Shown here in pieces: positions 8,804-15,599 of a stretch of 22,652 bases of DNA; the stretch's first letter is position 1; every line of letters begins with the position of its first letter. The notes under the pieces were generated by a model, which made no database searches, was not told the origin of the DNA, and saw nothing but the letters and a program-made list of their open reading frames with translations. This stretch comes from an uncultured Muribaculaceae bacterium (GTDB taxonomy: Bacteria > Bacteroidota > Bacteroidia > Bacteroidales > Muribaculaceae). The translations under genes were made by a program, and so were the position numbers. The stretch spans positions 1-22,652 of the forward strand of contig CAJUOC010000036.1 of NCBI GenBank assembly GCA_910587925.1. Reading direction: 5' to 3'.

Positions 8804-9190
8804 CGGCTCGGTCATCGACGGTTTCTTGCTCTTGTCGTTTTTGGTGGATATCTTGAAGAGCTCGTGAGATGCAGTCTGCTCCTGTCCGTCGTATACGACA
8901 AAAATCGGCACGGAGCCGGCGTTGGGAAACTTTACCGAAAATTTAGAGAAGAGCACCTTGAGACGGGCGCCGGGAGTCGACGGTGTGAATATCACCACAC
9001 GGGCTCCCTTGGTCTTGTCGTAGCCCTGGGTGGCAAATGCCGATGGTTGCAGCGAATAATCGCAGCTGCCGGCCACGGCGACGGTCTGTGTGCCTAAGGT
9101 CGCCTGTACCGAGGCGGCCACTTCAGCGGCCGGAGCCCGACCGGCTGAGAGTATCAGCAATACCGTCAGAAATGTAAGCAGTTTTTTCAT
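8801..9190 (-). CDS. Signal peptide and first CUB-like domain, N-terminal fragment of the interrupted DUF4465 gene
   Basis: This 129-residue frame starts at the ATG at 9190 with a signal peptide (MKKLLTFLTVLLILSAG, cleavage near APA-AE). Most of a CUB-like domain follows (about residues 38-128, with VVIFTPSTPG, IFVVYDGQEQ). It ends at TAG 8801-8803 in the middle of the domain, and the missing strands lie directly beyond in the same frame. The start is supported by the AT-rich leader and the cobalamin riboswitch upstream. As a separate product it would be a truncated, probably misfolded secreted peptide. It is best read as the 5' part of one 1728-codon gene. Confidence 0.85.
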   Translation of the reverse strand: MKKLLTFLTVLLILSAGRAPAAEVAASVQATLGTQTVAVAGSCDYSLQPSAFATQGYDKTKGARVVIFTPSTPGARLKVLFSKFSVKFPNAGSVPIFVVYDGQEQTASHELFKISTKNDKSKKPSMTEP

Positions 9191-9299
9191 CAGTTGATTA
9201 TTGGTTAATAGATATACGGATATTCAATGTACCAACAATCAGCCGGGTATATGCCTGGCCATGGAGCGGTATGCTCCCGGCTCAGCGCCACAAGTCTTG

Positions 9300-9537
9300 C
9301 ACCCTAACTCCCGAGGGTGTCGACCGATTGCCGGGCCAAGGCAGGTCTTCTGGCTTATCCCCGCGCGAGCCCGGCCTTCCCGCAGACGCATGGTCTACAG
9401 TGGCGTGATGGGCATCGGTATGCACCCGCTATGGCGGGTACGCGGAGAATCACAGCAGCGGGAACTGCGGCCGCTTCTCACGGCCTTCCCTCTTGGGCGG
9501 CGCACCGAAATACATTTCGGGACGCCGCCACACCTCA
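9300..9537 (-). promoter_or_regulatory. Cobalamin riboswitch 2 (aptamer plus P13 hairpin)
   Basis: On the minus strand the conserved blocks run in order from about 9537: AGGT of P1, AAGAGGGAAGG, a short GGCC-closed stem, GCAGTTCCCGCTGCTGTGA, GCCACTG, GCGGGAAGGC, and GATAAGCCAGAAGACCTGC ending at 9341. P5 is GCAG (9468-9465) with CTGC (9458-9455), enclosing a 6-nt L5, UUCCCG (9464-9459). Downstream, a 6-bp hairpin (9300-9319) exposes CGGGAG (9313-9308). It is complementary to L5 over all six positions, the last one G-U. This is a clear L5-L13 kissing loop. The leader then runs about 110 nt to the ATG at 9190. Confidence 0.92.
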
Positions 9538-9545
9538 GCTGGCGA

Positions 9546-9575
9546 CAAAGGTATACAAATTTTCATAGGTGCAAA
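9546..9575 (-). promoter_or_regulatory. Promoter for riboswitch 2 transcript
   Basis: On the minus strand TACCTTTG (9553-9546) matches TAnnTTTG. A TTTG at 9575-9572 lies 18 nt upstream, and another at 9579-9576 lies 22 nt upstream. The transcript would start near 9540, just ahead of the aptamer. Confidence 0.7.
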
Positions 9576-9587
9576 CAAAATATTTCG

Positions 9588-9595
9588 TATTTTTG
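9588..9595 (+). promoter_or_regulatory. Possible promoter -7 element for the peroxiredoxin gene
   Basis: TATTTTTG fits TAnnTTTG and ends 4 bp before the ATG at 9600. I see no good TTG at the -33 position. If used, it would give a leaderless or nearly leaderless mRNA, or favour the in-frame ATG at 9615. Confidence 0.35.
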
Positions 9596-9599
9596 CTGC

Positions 9600-10058
9600 A
9601 TGATGACTACAGGAATGAAAGCCCCCGACTATCTGGGCACCGATACCGACGGCCGCGAGATACGCCTCAGCGACTATCCCGGCAAGCGCATAGCGCTCTA
9701 CTTCTATCCCAAAGACATGACCTCGGGCTGCACCGCCCAGGCCTGCAATCTGCGCGACCACTATCCCGAGCTGCTCGACGCCGGCTATCAGGTGATAGGC
9801 GTGAGCGTCGACCCGGCGGCGTCGCACGCGCGCTTCCGCGAGAAAAACTCGCTGCCGTTTCCGCTCATCGCCGATACCGACCGCCGGCTTGTAGAGGAGT
9901 TTGGCGTGTGGGGCGAGAAGTCGATGTACGGCCGCAAGTACATGGGCACGATGCGCACCACCTTTATCATCGGCCCCGACGGCATCGTCGAGCGCGTGAT
10001 ACTGCCCAAGCAGGTCAAGACCAAGACCCACGCCGAGCAGATACTCGCCGGCGAGTAA
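9600..10058 (+). CDS. bcp: Peroxiredoxin, Bcp/PrxQ type (thioredoxin-dependent peroxidase)
   Basis: Cytoplasmic thiol peroxidase that reduces H2O2 and organic hydroperoxides using thioredoxin. The 152-residue length is usual for the family. The start at 9600 places the family's GxKAPD block at residues 5-10 (GMKAPD). ATGs at 9603 and 9615 are alternatives, and the long frame upstream of 9600 overlaps riboswitch 2 and is not coding. The peroxidatic Cys is C44 in KDMTSGCTAQAC and the resolving Cys is C49, five residues later as in PrxQ enzymes. The C-terminal block MGTMRTTFIIGPDG is also typical. It is divergent from the riboswitch-controlled gene and convergent with nifJ, with a shared terminator after it. 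Its position beside an oxygen-sensitive PFOR suggests, but does not prove, a link to oxygen defence. Confidence 0.93.
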   Translation: MMTTGMKAPDYLGTDTDGREIRLSDYPGKRIALYFYPKDMTSGCTAQACNLRDHYPELLDAGYQVIGVSVDPAASHARFREKNSLPFPLIADTDRRLVEEFGVWGEKSMYGRKYMGTMRTTFIIGPDGIVERVILPKQVKTKTHAEQILAGE

Positions 10059-10075
10059 ACACACCGACGTACATA

Positions 10076-10120
10076 AAGACAAGCGAGGCGACCCCGCATC
10101 GGGGTCGCCTCGCTTGTCTT
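10076..10120. terminator. Bidirectional terminator between bcp and nifJ
   Basis: A perfect 21-bp inverted repeat (10076-10096 with 10100-10120) closes a CAT loop. Short T runs follow in both directions. It sits between the convergent gene ends at 10058 and 10136. Confidence 0.9.
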
Positions 10121-10135
10121 ATACGGAGGGGATGA

Positions 10136-13100
10136 TTACTTCACCTCGGGATCTACGCCCCACTGCTGCTGGGCGAGGCGGCGGTAGTTGTTGTAGCGCC
10201 ACATGGCGTTGGCCTTGGCGGCTGCGAAGAGCTCGGCTGCCTCGGCGGGGTACTGCTTGAGCACCGATGCGTAGCGCACCTCGCCCTTGAGGAAGTCCTC
10301 AAACTTGTCCCAGTCGGGAGCCTTGCTGTCGAGCGAGAAGGGATTCTTATCCTCGAGCTCCAGGGCGGGGTTGTAGCGCCAGAGGTGCCAGTAGCCGCAC
10401 TCGACGGCGCGCTGCTGCTCGGCCTGGCTGTGACCCATGCCTGCGCGCAGGCCGTGGTTGATACAGGGCGAGTAGGCGATGATGAGCGAGGGACCGTCGT
10501 ATGCCTCAGCCTCGCGGATGGCCTTGAGGGTCTGGGCATTGTCGGCGCCCATAGCTACCTGAGCCACGTATACGTAGCCGTAGGTCGAGGCGATGAGGCC
10601 GAGGTCTTTCTTGCGCACACGCTTGCCCGAAGCAGCAAACTTGGCGATAGCGCCCACGGGGGTAGCCTTGGATGCCTGGCCGCCGGTATTGGAGTATACC
10701 TCGGTGTCGAGCACGAGCACATTGACGTTTTTGCCCGAGGCAAGCACATGGTCGAGACCGCCGAAGCCGATATCGTATGCGGCGCCGTCGCCGGCGATGA
10801 TCCACTGCGAGCGGGCCACGATGTAGCCCTTGAGCTGGAGCAGGTCGCGGCAGGTGTCGCATGCGCAGGCCTCGCACAGGGGCACGAGCTTGTCGTATAC
10901 CTCCTTGGTGACGCCGGCCGATGCGGGATTGTCGAGCCACTGCTGGGCCAGGGCCTTCATCTCGGCCGAGCAGCAGTCGCAGGCGAGCATCTGCTGCATG
11001 AGAGCGGCGACGCGGGCGCGGATTTTCTCGGTGGCGATATTCATGCCAAGGCCAAACTCGGCGAAGTCCTCAAAGAGGGAGTTGGCCCATGCGGGACCGT
11101 GGCCGTCGGCATTGGTGGTATAGGGGGTCGAGGGCACAGAGCCGGAGTAGATCGACGAGCAGCCGGTGGCGTTGGCGATCATCTGATGGTCGCCGAAGAG
11201 CTGGCTCACGAGCTTGACGTAGGGAGTCTCGCCGCAGCCCGAGCAAGCGCCCGAGAATTCAAAGAGCGGGGTGGCAAACTGGCTGTTCTTGACGTTGAGC
11301 TGCACGTCGACCAGATTCTGCTTCGACACGACGCGCTCGGCGCAGTAGTCCCACTCGGTCTGTACGGGGAGCTGGGTCTCGAGGGGTTTCATCTCGAGAG
11401 CCTTCACGCCCTTCTTGCCGGGGCATACATCGACACAGTTGCCGCAGCCGAGGCAGTCGAGCACGTCGACAGCCTGCATGAAGCGCATGCCGGCAAATGT
11501 CTTGCCGATAGCGGGGATGGTGCGGTCTTCGCCGAAGGGCGCGGCAGCCATCTCGGCAGCGTCGAGTACGAAGGGACGGATGGAGGCGTGGGGGCAGACG
11601 TATGCACACTTGTTGCACTGTATGCAGTTTTCCTCAATCCACATGGGCACGAAGGCAGCCACGCCGCGCTTCTCATACTTGGCGGTACCCTGGTGCCAGG
11701 TGCCGTCGGGGTTGGCCTTGAAAGCCGATACGGGGAGCAGGTCGCCGTCCTGTGCGTTGATGGGACGCACGATCTCGTTGATGAAGGCGGGGTCGTCGTT
11801 GGTCTTGGCGGAATCGTCGGGGAGCTGTGCCCATGCGGGATCGACGTCGAGACGGTGGTACTCACCGCCGCGGTCTACAGCGGCATAGTTCTTGTCGACC
11901 ACATCCTGACCCTTCTTGCCGTAGCTCTTGACGATGAATTTTTTCATCTGCTCTACAGCGAGGTCGACGGGGATTACCTCGGTGATGCGGAAGAATGCGC
12001 TCTGGAGGATGGTGTTGGTGCGGTTGCCCAGACCGATTTCCTGAGCGATGCGGGTGGCGTTGATATAATATACGGTGATATTATGCTCGGCGAAGTAGCG
12101 CTTTACCTTGTTGGGGAGGTTGGCGGCGAGCTGGTCGCCTTCCCAGATGGTGTTGAGCAGGAAAGTGCCGCCGTCGCGCAGGCCGCGGGTCACGTCGTAC
12201 ATGTGCAGGTAAGCCTGTACGTGGCAAGCGACGAAGTTGGGGGTATTCACCAGATAGGTCGAGCGGATGGGCTCGTCGCCGAAGCGGAGGTGGGAGCAGG
12301 TGAAGCCGCCCGACTTCTTGGAGTCGTAGGCGAAGTATGCCTGGCAGTACTTGTCGGTGTTGTCGCCGATGATTTTCACCGAGTTTTTGTTGGCACCTAC
12401 GGTACCGTCGGCGCCGAGGCCGTAGAATTTGGCCTCGAAGGTGCTGTGGCCGCCGAGAGCCATCTCTGCGCGGGGAGGCAGCGAGGTGAAGGTCACGTCG
12501 TCGACGATGCCCACGGTGAAGTGGTCTTTGGGCTCGGGCAGGGCGAGGTTTTCAAATACGCCGATGATCTGCGAGGGGGTGATGTCTTTCGAAGCCAGAC
12601 CGTAGCGGCCGCCTACAATCACGGGGGCGTCCTGACGGCCGTAGAAGGCCTCCTTGACGTCGAGGAAGAGGGGCTCGCCCGATGCGCCGGGCTCCTTGGT
12701 GCGGTCGAGCACGGCGATGCGGCGGGCGGTGGCGGGCACGGCAGCCAGCAGGTGCTTTACCGAGAAGGGACGGTAGAGGTGTACCGATACCAGACCTACC
12801 TTCTCGCCCTGGGCCACCATGTAGTCGATAGCCTCCTGGGCGGCCTGGGTCACGGAGCCCATGGCGATGATCACGCGGTCGGCGTCGGGAGCGCCGTAGT
12901 AGTTGAAGAGGTGGTACTCGCGGCCGGTGATCTTGGAGATGGCGGCCATGTACTCCTCGACAATCTCGGGCACGGCGTCGTAGTGGGCGTTGCATGCCTC
13001 GCGGTGCTGGAAGTATACGTCGCCGTTCTCAGCCATGCCACGGGCTACGGGAGCCTGGGGGGTGAGGGCGCGGCTGCGGAAGCGGGCCAGAGCCTCGCGG

Positions 13101-13693
13101 TCGAGCAGGGGAGCGAGGTCGTCCTGGTCGAGGGCCTCGATTTTCTGTATCTCGTGGGAGGTGCGGAAGCCGTCGAAGAAGTTTACGAAGGGCACGCTGC
13201 TCTTGATGGAGGCGAGATGGGCCACGCCGGCCAGATCCATGACCTCCTGTACGGAGCCTTCGGCGAGCATGGCAAAGCCGGTCTGGCGCACGGCCATCAC
13301 ATCCTGGTGGTCGCCGAAGATGCTCAGGGCGTGGGAAGCCAGGGCGCGGGCCGACACGTGGAATACGGTGGGCAGCAGTTCGCCGGCGATTTTGTACATA
13401 TTGGGGATCATCAGCAGCAGACCCTGCGATGCGGTGTAGGTGGTGGTGAGGGCACCGGCCTGGAGCGAGCCGTGCACAGCGCCTGCGGCGCCGCCTTCCG
13501 ACTGCATTTCCTGTACGAGTACAGTTTCGCCGAAGATGTTCTTGCGACCGGCAGCCGACCACTCATCCACGTACTCGGCCATGGTGCTCGAGGGGGTGAT
13601 GGGGTAGATGGCTGCGACCTCAGAGAACATGTAGCTCACATGGGCGGCAGCCTGGTTGCCATCGCAAGTCAGAAATTTCTTTTCCTTGCTCAT
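10136..13693 (-). CDS. nifJ: Pyruvate:ferredoxin (flavodoxin) oxidoreductase, single-chain
   Basis: Converts pyruvate and CoA to acetyl-CoA and CO2 while reducing ferredoxin; central to fermentation in anaerobes. The 1185 residues match the usual single-chain enzyme. The N-terminal pyruvate-binding domain holds YPITPSSTMAEYVDEW (30-45). Two [4Fe-4S] clusters are bound by C690/C693/C696/C700 (CIQCNKCAYVCP) and C747/C750/C753/C757 (CLGCGNCVDVCP). The C-terminal domain supplies C817 and C820 (ACSGCGETPY) for the third cluster, and the TPP site GDGAAYDIGFGGLDH (968 on) with YSNTGGQ. It has its own promoter and ends at the shared terminator, so it is probably monocistronic. No frameshift or missing key residue was seen. 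Confidence 0.98.
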   Translation of the reverse strand: MSKEKKFLTCDGNQAAAHVSYMFSEVAAIYPITPSSTMAEYVDEWSAAGRKNIFGETVLVQEMQSEGGAAGAVHGSLQAGALTTTYTASQGLLLMIPNMYKIAGELLPTVFHVSARALASHALSIFGDHQDVMAVRQTGFAMLAEGSVQEVMDLAGVAHLASIKSSVPFVNFFDGFRTSHEIQKIEALDQDDLAPLLDREALARFRSRALTPQAPVARGMAENGDVYFQHREACNAHYDAVPEIVEEYMAAISKITGREYHLFNYYGAPDADRVIIAMGSVTQAAQEAIDYMVAQGEKVGLVSVHLYRPFSVKHLLAAVPATARRIAVLDRTKEPGASGEPLFLDVKEAFYGRQDAPVIVGGRYGLASKDITPSQIIGVFENLALPEPKDHFTVGIVDDVTFTSLPPRAEMALGGHSTFEAKFYGLGADGTVGANKNSVKIIGDNTDKYCQAYFAYDSKKSGGFTCSHLRFGDEPIRSTYLVNTPNFVACHVQAYLHMYDVTRGLRDGGTFLLNTIWEGDQLAANLPNKVKRYFAEHNITVYYINATRIAQEIGLGNRTNTILQSAFFRITEVIPVDLAVEQMKKFIVKSYGKKGQDVVDKNYAAVDRGGEYHRLDVDPAWAQLPDDSAKTNDDPAFINEIVRPINAQDGDLLPVSAFKANPDGTWHQGTAKYEKRGVAAFVPMWIEENCIQCNKCAYVCPHASIRPFVLDAAEMAAAPFGEDRTIPAIGKTFAGMRFMQAVDVLDCLGCGNCVDVCPGKKGVKALEMKPLETQLPVQTEWDYCAERVVSKQNLVDVQLNVKNSQFATPLFEFSGACSGCGETPYVKLVSQLFGDHQMIANATGCSSIYSGSVPSTPYTTNADGHGPAWANSLFEDFAEFGLGMNIATEKIRARVAALMQQMLACDCCSAEMKALAQQWLDNPASAGVTKEVYDKLVPLCEACACDTCRDLLQLKGYIVARSQWIIAGDGAAYDIGFGGLDHVLASGKNVNVLVLDTEVYSNTGGQASKATPVGAIAKFAASGKRVRKKDLGLIASTYGYVYVAQVAMGADNAQTLKAIREAEAYDGPSLIIAYSPCINHGLRAGMGHSQAEQQRAVECGYWHLWRYNPALELEDKNPFSLDSKAPDWDKFEDFLKGEVRYASVLKQYPAEAAELFAAAKANAMWRYNNYRRLAQQQWGVDPEVK

Positions 13694-13738
13694 TTGGATT
13701 ATGTTTAGTAATTGTACGAATTATCGTAATTGACACTG

Positions 13739-13769
13739 CAAAGATAAGCAATTTTTTGCTGATGGCAAA
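13739..13769 (-). promoter_or_regulatory. nifJ promoter
   Basis: On the minus strand TTTG (13769-13766), a 19-nt spacer and TATCTTTG (13746-13739) match the Bacteroidota consensus fully. The expected start near 13730 leaves a leader of about 35 nt to the ATG at 13693. Confidence 0.85.
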
Positions 13770-13835
13770 GACGCCGCACGCCCCCGCGACGGCCCGGGCC
13801 GCGCGAATCTGTCTAAAAATATTGTGAAATCGTGT

Positions 13836-13874
13836 AAAAAGCGCCGCCGCGGAGCGGGCGGCTCCGTGGCGGCG
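13836..13874 (-). terminator. Terminator of the GH5 gene
   Basis: On the minus strand a 14-bp GC-rich stem (13874-13861 with 13855-13842, one G-U pair) with a 5-nt loop is followed within one base by TTTTT (13840-13836). It lies 16 bp past the TGA of the mannanase gene. Confidence 0.85.
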
Positions 13875-13890
13875 GTGTGTATGGTGAGGC

Positions 13891-15423
13891 TCAGCGCACC
13901 ACCTTGGTGACGCGGGCGCCGCGGCGCACGATGTAGATGCCGCCGGGCTGCATATGCTCGACGCGACGGCCCTGCAGGTCGTGGATGATGGCCGGCTCGG
14001 TGTCGTCGGCGATATCAGAGGCTATGCCGGTGAGGTCGTCGGTGCGCGGGTTGAGGAGCTGCACGCGGTTGAGCCGGAAGCCCCGGCCCTTGACATAGAG
14101 GCCGCGGGCCTTGGCGCGCTCAAGGAAGGTGTCGGGGTGCATACCCTCCGACAGGCGCGGCACATCCTCGACGGCGAGGTCGTAGGTCGGGCCGTCGATG
14201 CGGTCGTAGTCGTTGAGCTGCGTCCAGTCGGCGCTCTCGTCGGCGGTCTTTACGGCCAGCTGAATCTCGGCACCGCCGTCGCAGTCGGCGTGCAGACGCA
14301 CCATGCTGGCGCGGGTGGCGGAGGCAAATACCGTGGCGGGGATTTCGATGACATTGTTCCACCCGGCCGGATTGCCCGCGGGCGAGAGCACATGCTCGCC
14401 GGCGACATCCCAACCGTCGGGGCCGGGGATTGGCTCCGGGTCGGGCCCGTCGGGCCCGGGCAGCGGCTCGCTGAATACGAGACACTCCTCAGAGGTCTCG
14501 GCGATGCCGCCGCGGCCCTTTACGATGCAGGTGCCGTTGGGGAGATACTGGCTGTCGTCGTAGGAGGCAAACATGTCGCACTCCTCGGCGCCGCCGCCGT
14601 TGCCCGTCCACGACCATCCCAGCCATCCCATGCGCTTTTCCAGCGAGTAGTCGAGGATGGTCTGCCAGGCCACGTCGCAGCCCTTGTGGCGGTATGCAAA
14701 CTCGCCTATGATGACCGGCACCGACAGGCTCTGGGCATTGTCGATATGGCTGCGCACGTCGCGGTCGGTGCCGGCGGCGTCCTGGTACAGGTGCATCGAC
14801 AGCACGGTATTGTGGAGCTCGTCGGCGCGGGCCACCTCGTCGCCCTTCAGAAACATGCTCCGGGGCCACTGGCCGTATCCGGCGCAGTCGACCACCAGCA
14901 TATTGCGCAGGCCGGCCTGGCGCATCATCGGTATCACGGTCTTGTAGCCGTCGGCCCAGGCGTCGGCATTGCCCCATGAGCCATACCACTCGTTTGATAT
15001 GTTTACGATTACGGTCGACAGATGGCGGTTGAGCACATCCTTCATGTCTATCCAGAAGGCGGCGGCGCGGCGCAGGTCGTCGACATTGTCGGAGCCGGTC
15101 TCGTCGTGGGTATTGAACATCGCCACCAGCCGGTGTTGCTCACACAGGGCTATCAGCTCCTCCAGCTCCGATGCCGAGGGGCGGTAAAACTGCTGCCCGT
15201 CGCCGAGCTGTATGCGTATGATGTTGGCTCCTATGCGCTTGGCGGCGGGGATTACTGAGTATTCGTGGCCGCGTTGCCAGCACCATGAGTAGTTGACTCC
15301 GCGCATCATGAATTCATTGCCGCCGGCATCGAGTATCTTACGGCCGCTCACGCTGAACGAGCCTTCGGCCGAGGCCGCAAGCGCCGCGACAGCCATCAGA
15401 AGTAAGGTAAAAAGTCGATTCAT
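13891..15423 (-). CDS. Secreted GH5 (subfamily 8-like) endo-beta-1,4-mannanase with C-terminal sorting domain
   Basis: Predicted to cut mannan or related beta-1,4-mannosidic polymers outside the cell. The 510 residues begin with a signal peptide (1-19). The GH5 barrel spans about 22-318. It starts FSVSGRKILDAGGNEFMMRG, as in Bacillus-type Man5 enzymes. The acid/base Glu is E145 (NISNEWYGSW) and the nucleophile is E241 (VIIGEFAYRHKG). MGWLGWSWTGNGGG (265-278) is the family's aromatic C-terminal strand. A Pro/Gly/Asp-rich linker (319-338) leads to a beta-rich carbohydrate-binding-like module (about 339-458), then a sorting tail (465-510: IIHDLQGRRV, GGIYIVRRG, KVVR). The neighbouring genes in this window include no SusC/SusD pair or other glycosidase, so it is not part of a visible utilisation locus. 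The subfamily call comes from recalled similarity. Confidence 0.88.
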   Translation of the reverse strand: MNRLFTLLLMAVAALAASAEGSFSVSGRKILDAGGNEFMMRGVNYSWCWQRGHEYSVIPAAKRIGANIIRIQLGDGQQFYRPSASELEELIALCEQHRLVAMFNTHDETGSDNVDDLRRAAAFWIDMKDVLNRHLSTVIVNISNEWYGSWGNADAWADGYKTVIPMMRQAGLRNMLVVDCAGYGQWPRSMFLKGDEVARADELHNTVLSMHLYQDAAGTDRDVRSHIDNAQSLSVPVIIGEFAYRHKGCDVAWQTILDYSLEKRMGWLGWSWTGNGGGAEECDMFASYDDSQYLPNGTCIVKGRGGIAETSEECLVFSEPLPGPDGPDPEPIPGPDGWDVAGEHVLSPAGNPAGWNNVIEIPATVFASATRASMVRLHADCDGGAEIQLAVKTADESADWTQLNDYDRIDGPTYDLAVEDVPRLSEGMHPDTFLERAKARGLYVKGRGFRLNRVQLLNPRTDDLTGIASDIADDTEPAIIHDLQGRRVEHMQPGGIYIVRRGARVTKVVR

Positions 15424-15549
15424 CGGTATGAGATTTAGGTTTTGGCTGCAAAGTAAGCAAGTATCGATATAAATAAATGTGCGTCAACACGCAAAGACTG
15501 ACACTATCCCCGCACGCCGCTCCGCGCTGCAAATTACATGGCCCACCCC

Positions 15550-15579
15550 TTGCGCAATATGAAATTATCACTAAATTTG
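15550..15579 (+). promoter_or_regulatory. Promoter of the Ca2+ ATPase/phosphate symporter operon
   Basis: TTG (15550-15552), a 19-nt spacer and TAAATTTG (15572-15579) match the consensus. The start codon at 15600 would follow a leader of only about 10-15 nt. Confidence 0.8.
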
Positions 15580-15599
15580 CACTCGGAAAAATATCCCGC

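Noticed and set aside
9201..9599. Upstream extension of the bcp frame to 9201
   Set aside because: It runs through riboswitch 2 on the opposite strand, and peroxiredoxin homology starts only at 9600.
10385..13708. Plus-strand frame of 1107 codons opposite nifJ
   Set aside because: It is the antisense shadow of a gene with complete catalytic motifs; the translation has no family signature.
15424..15480. Promoter for the mannanase gene on the minus strand
   Set aside because: TTACTTTG near 15450 has only one base between TA and TTTG and no TTG at the right distance, so I did not list it.
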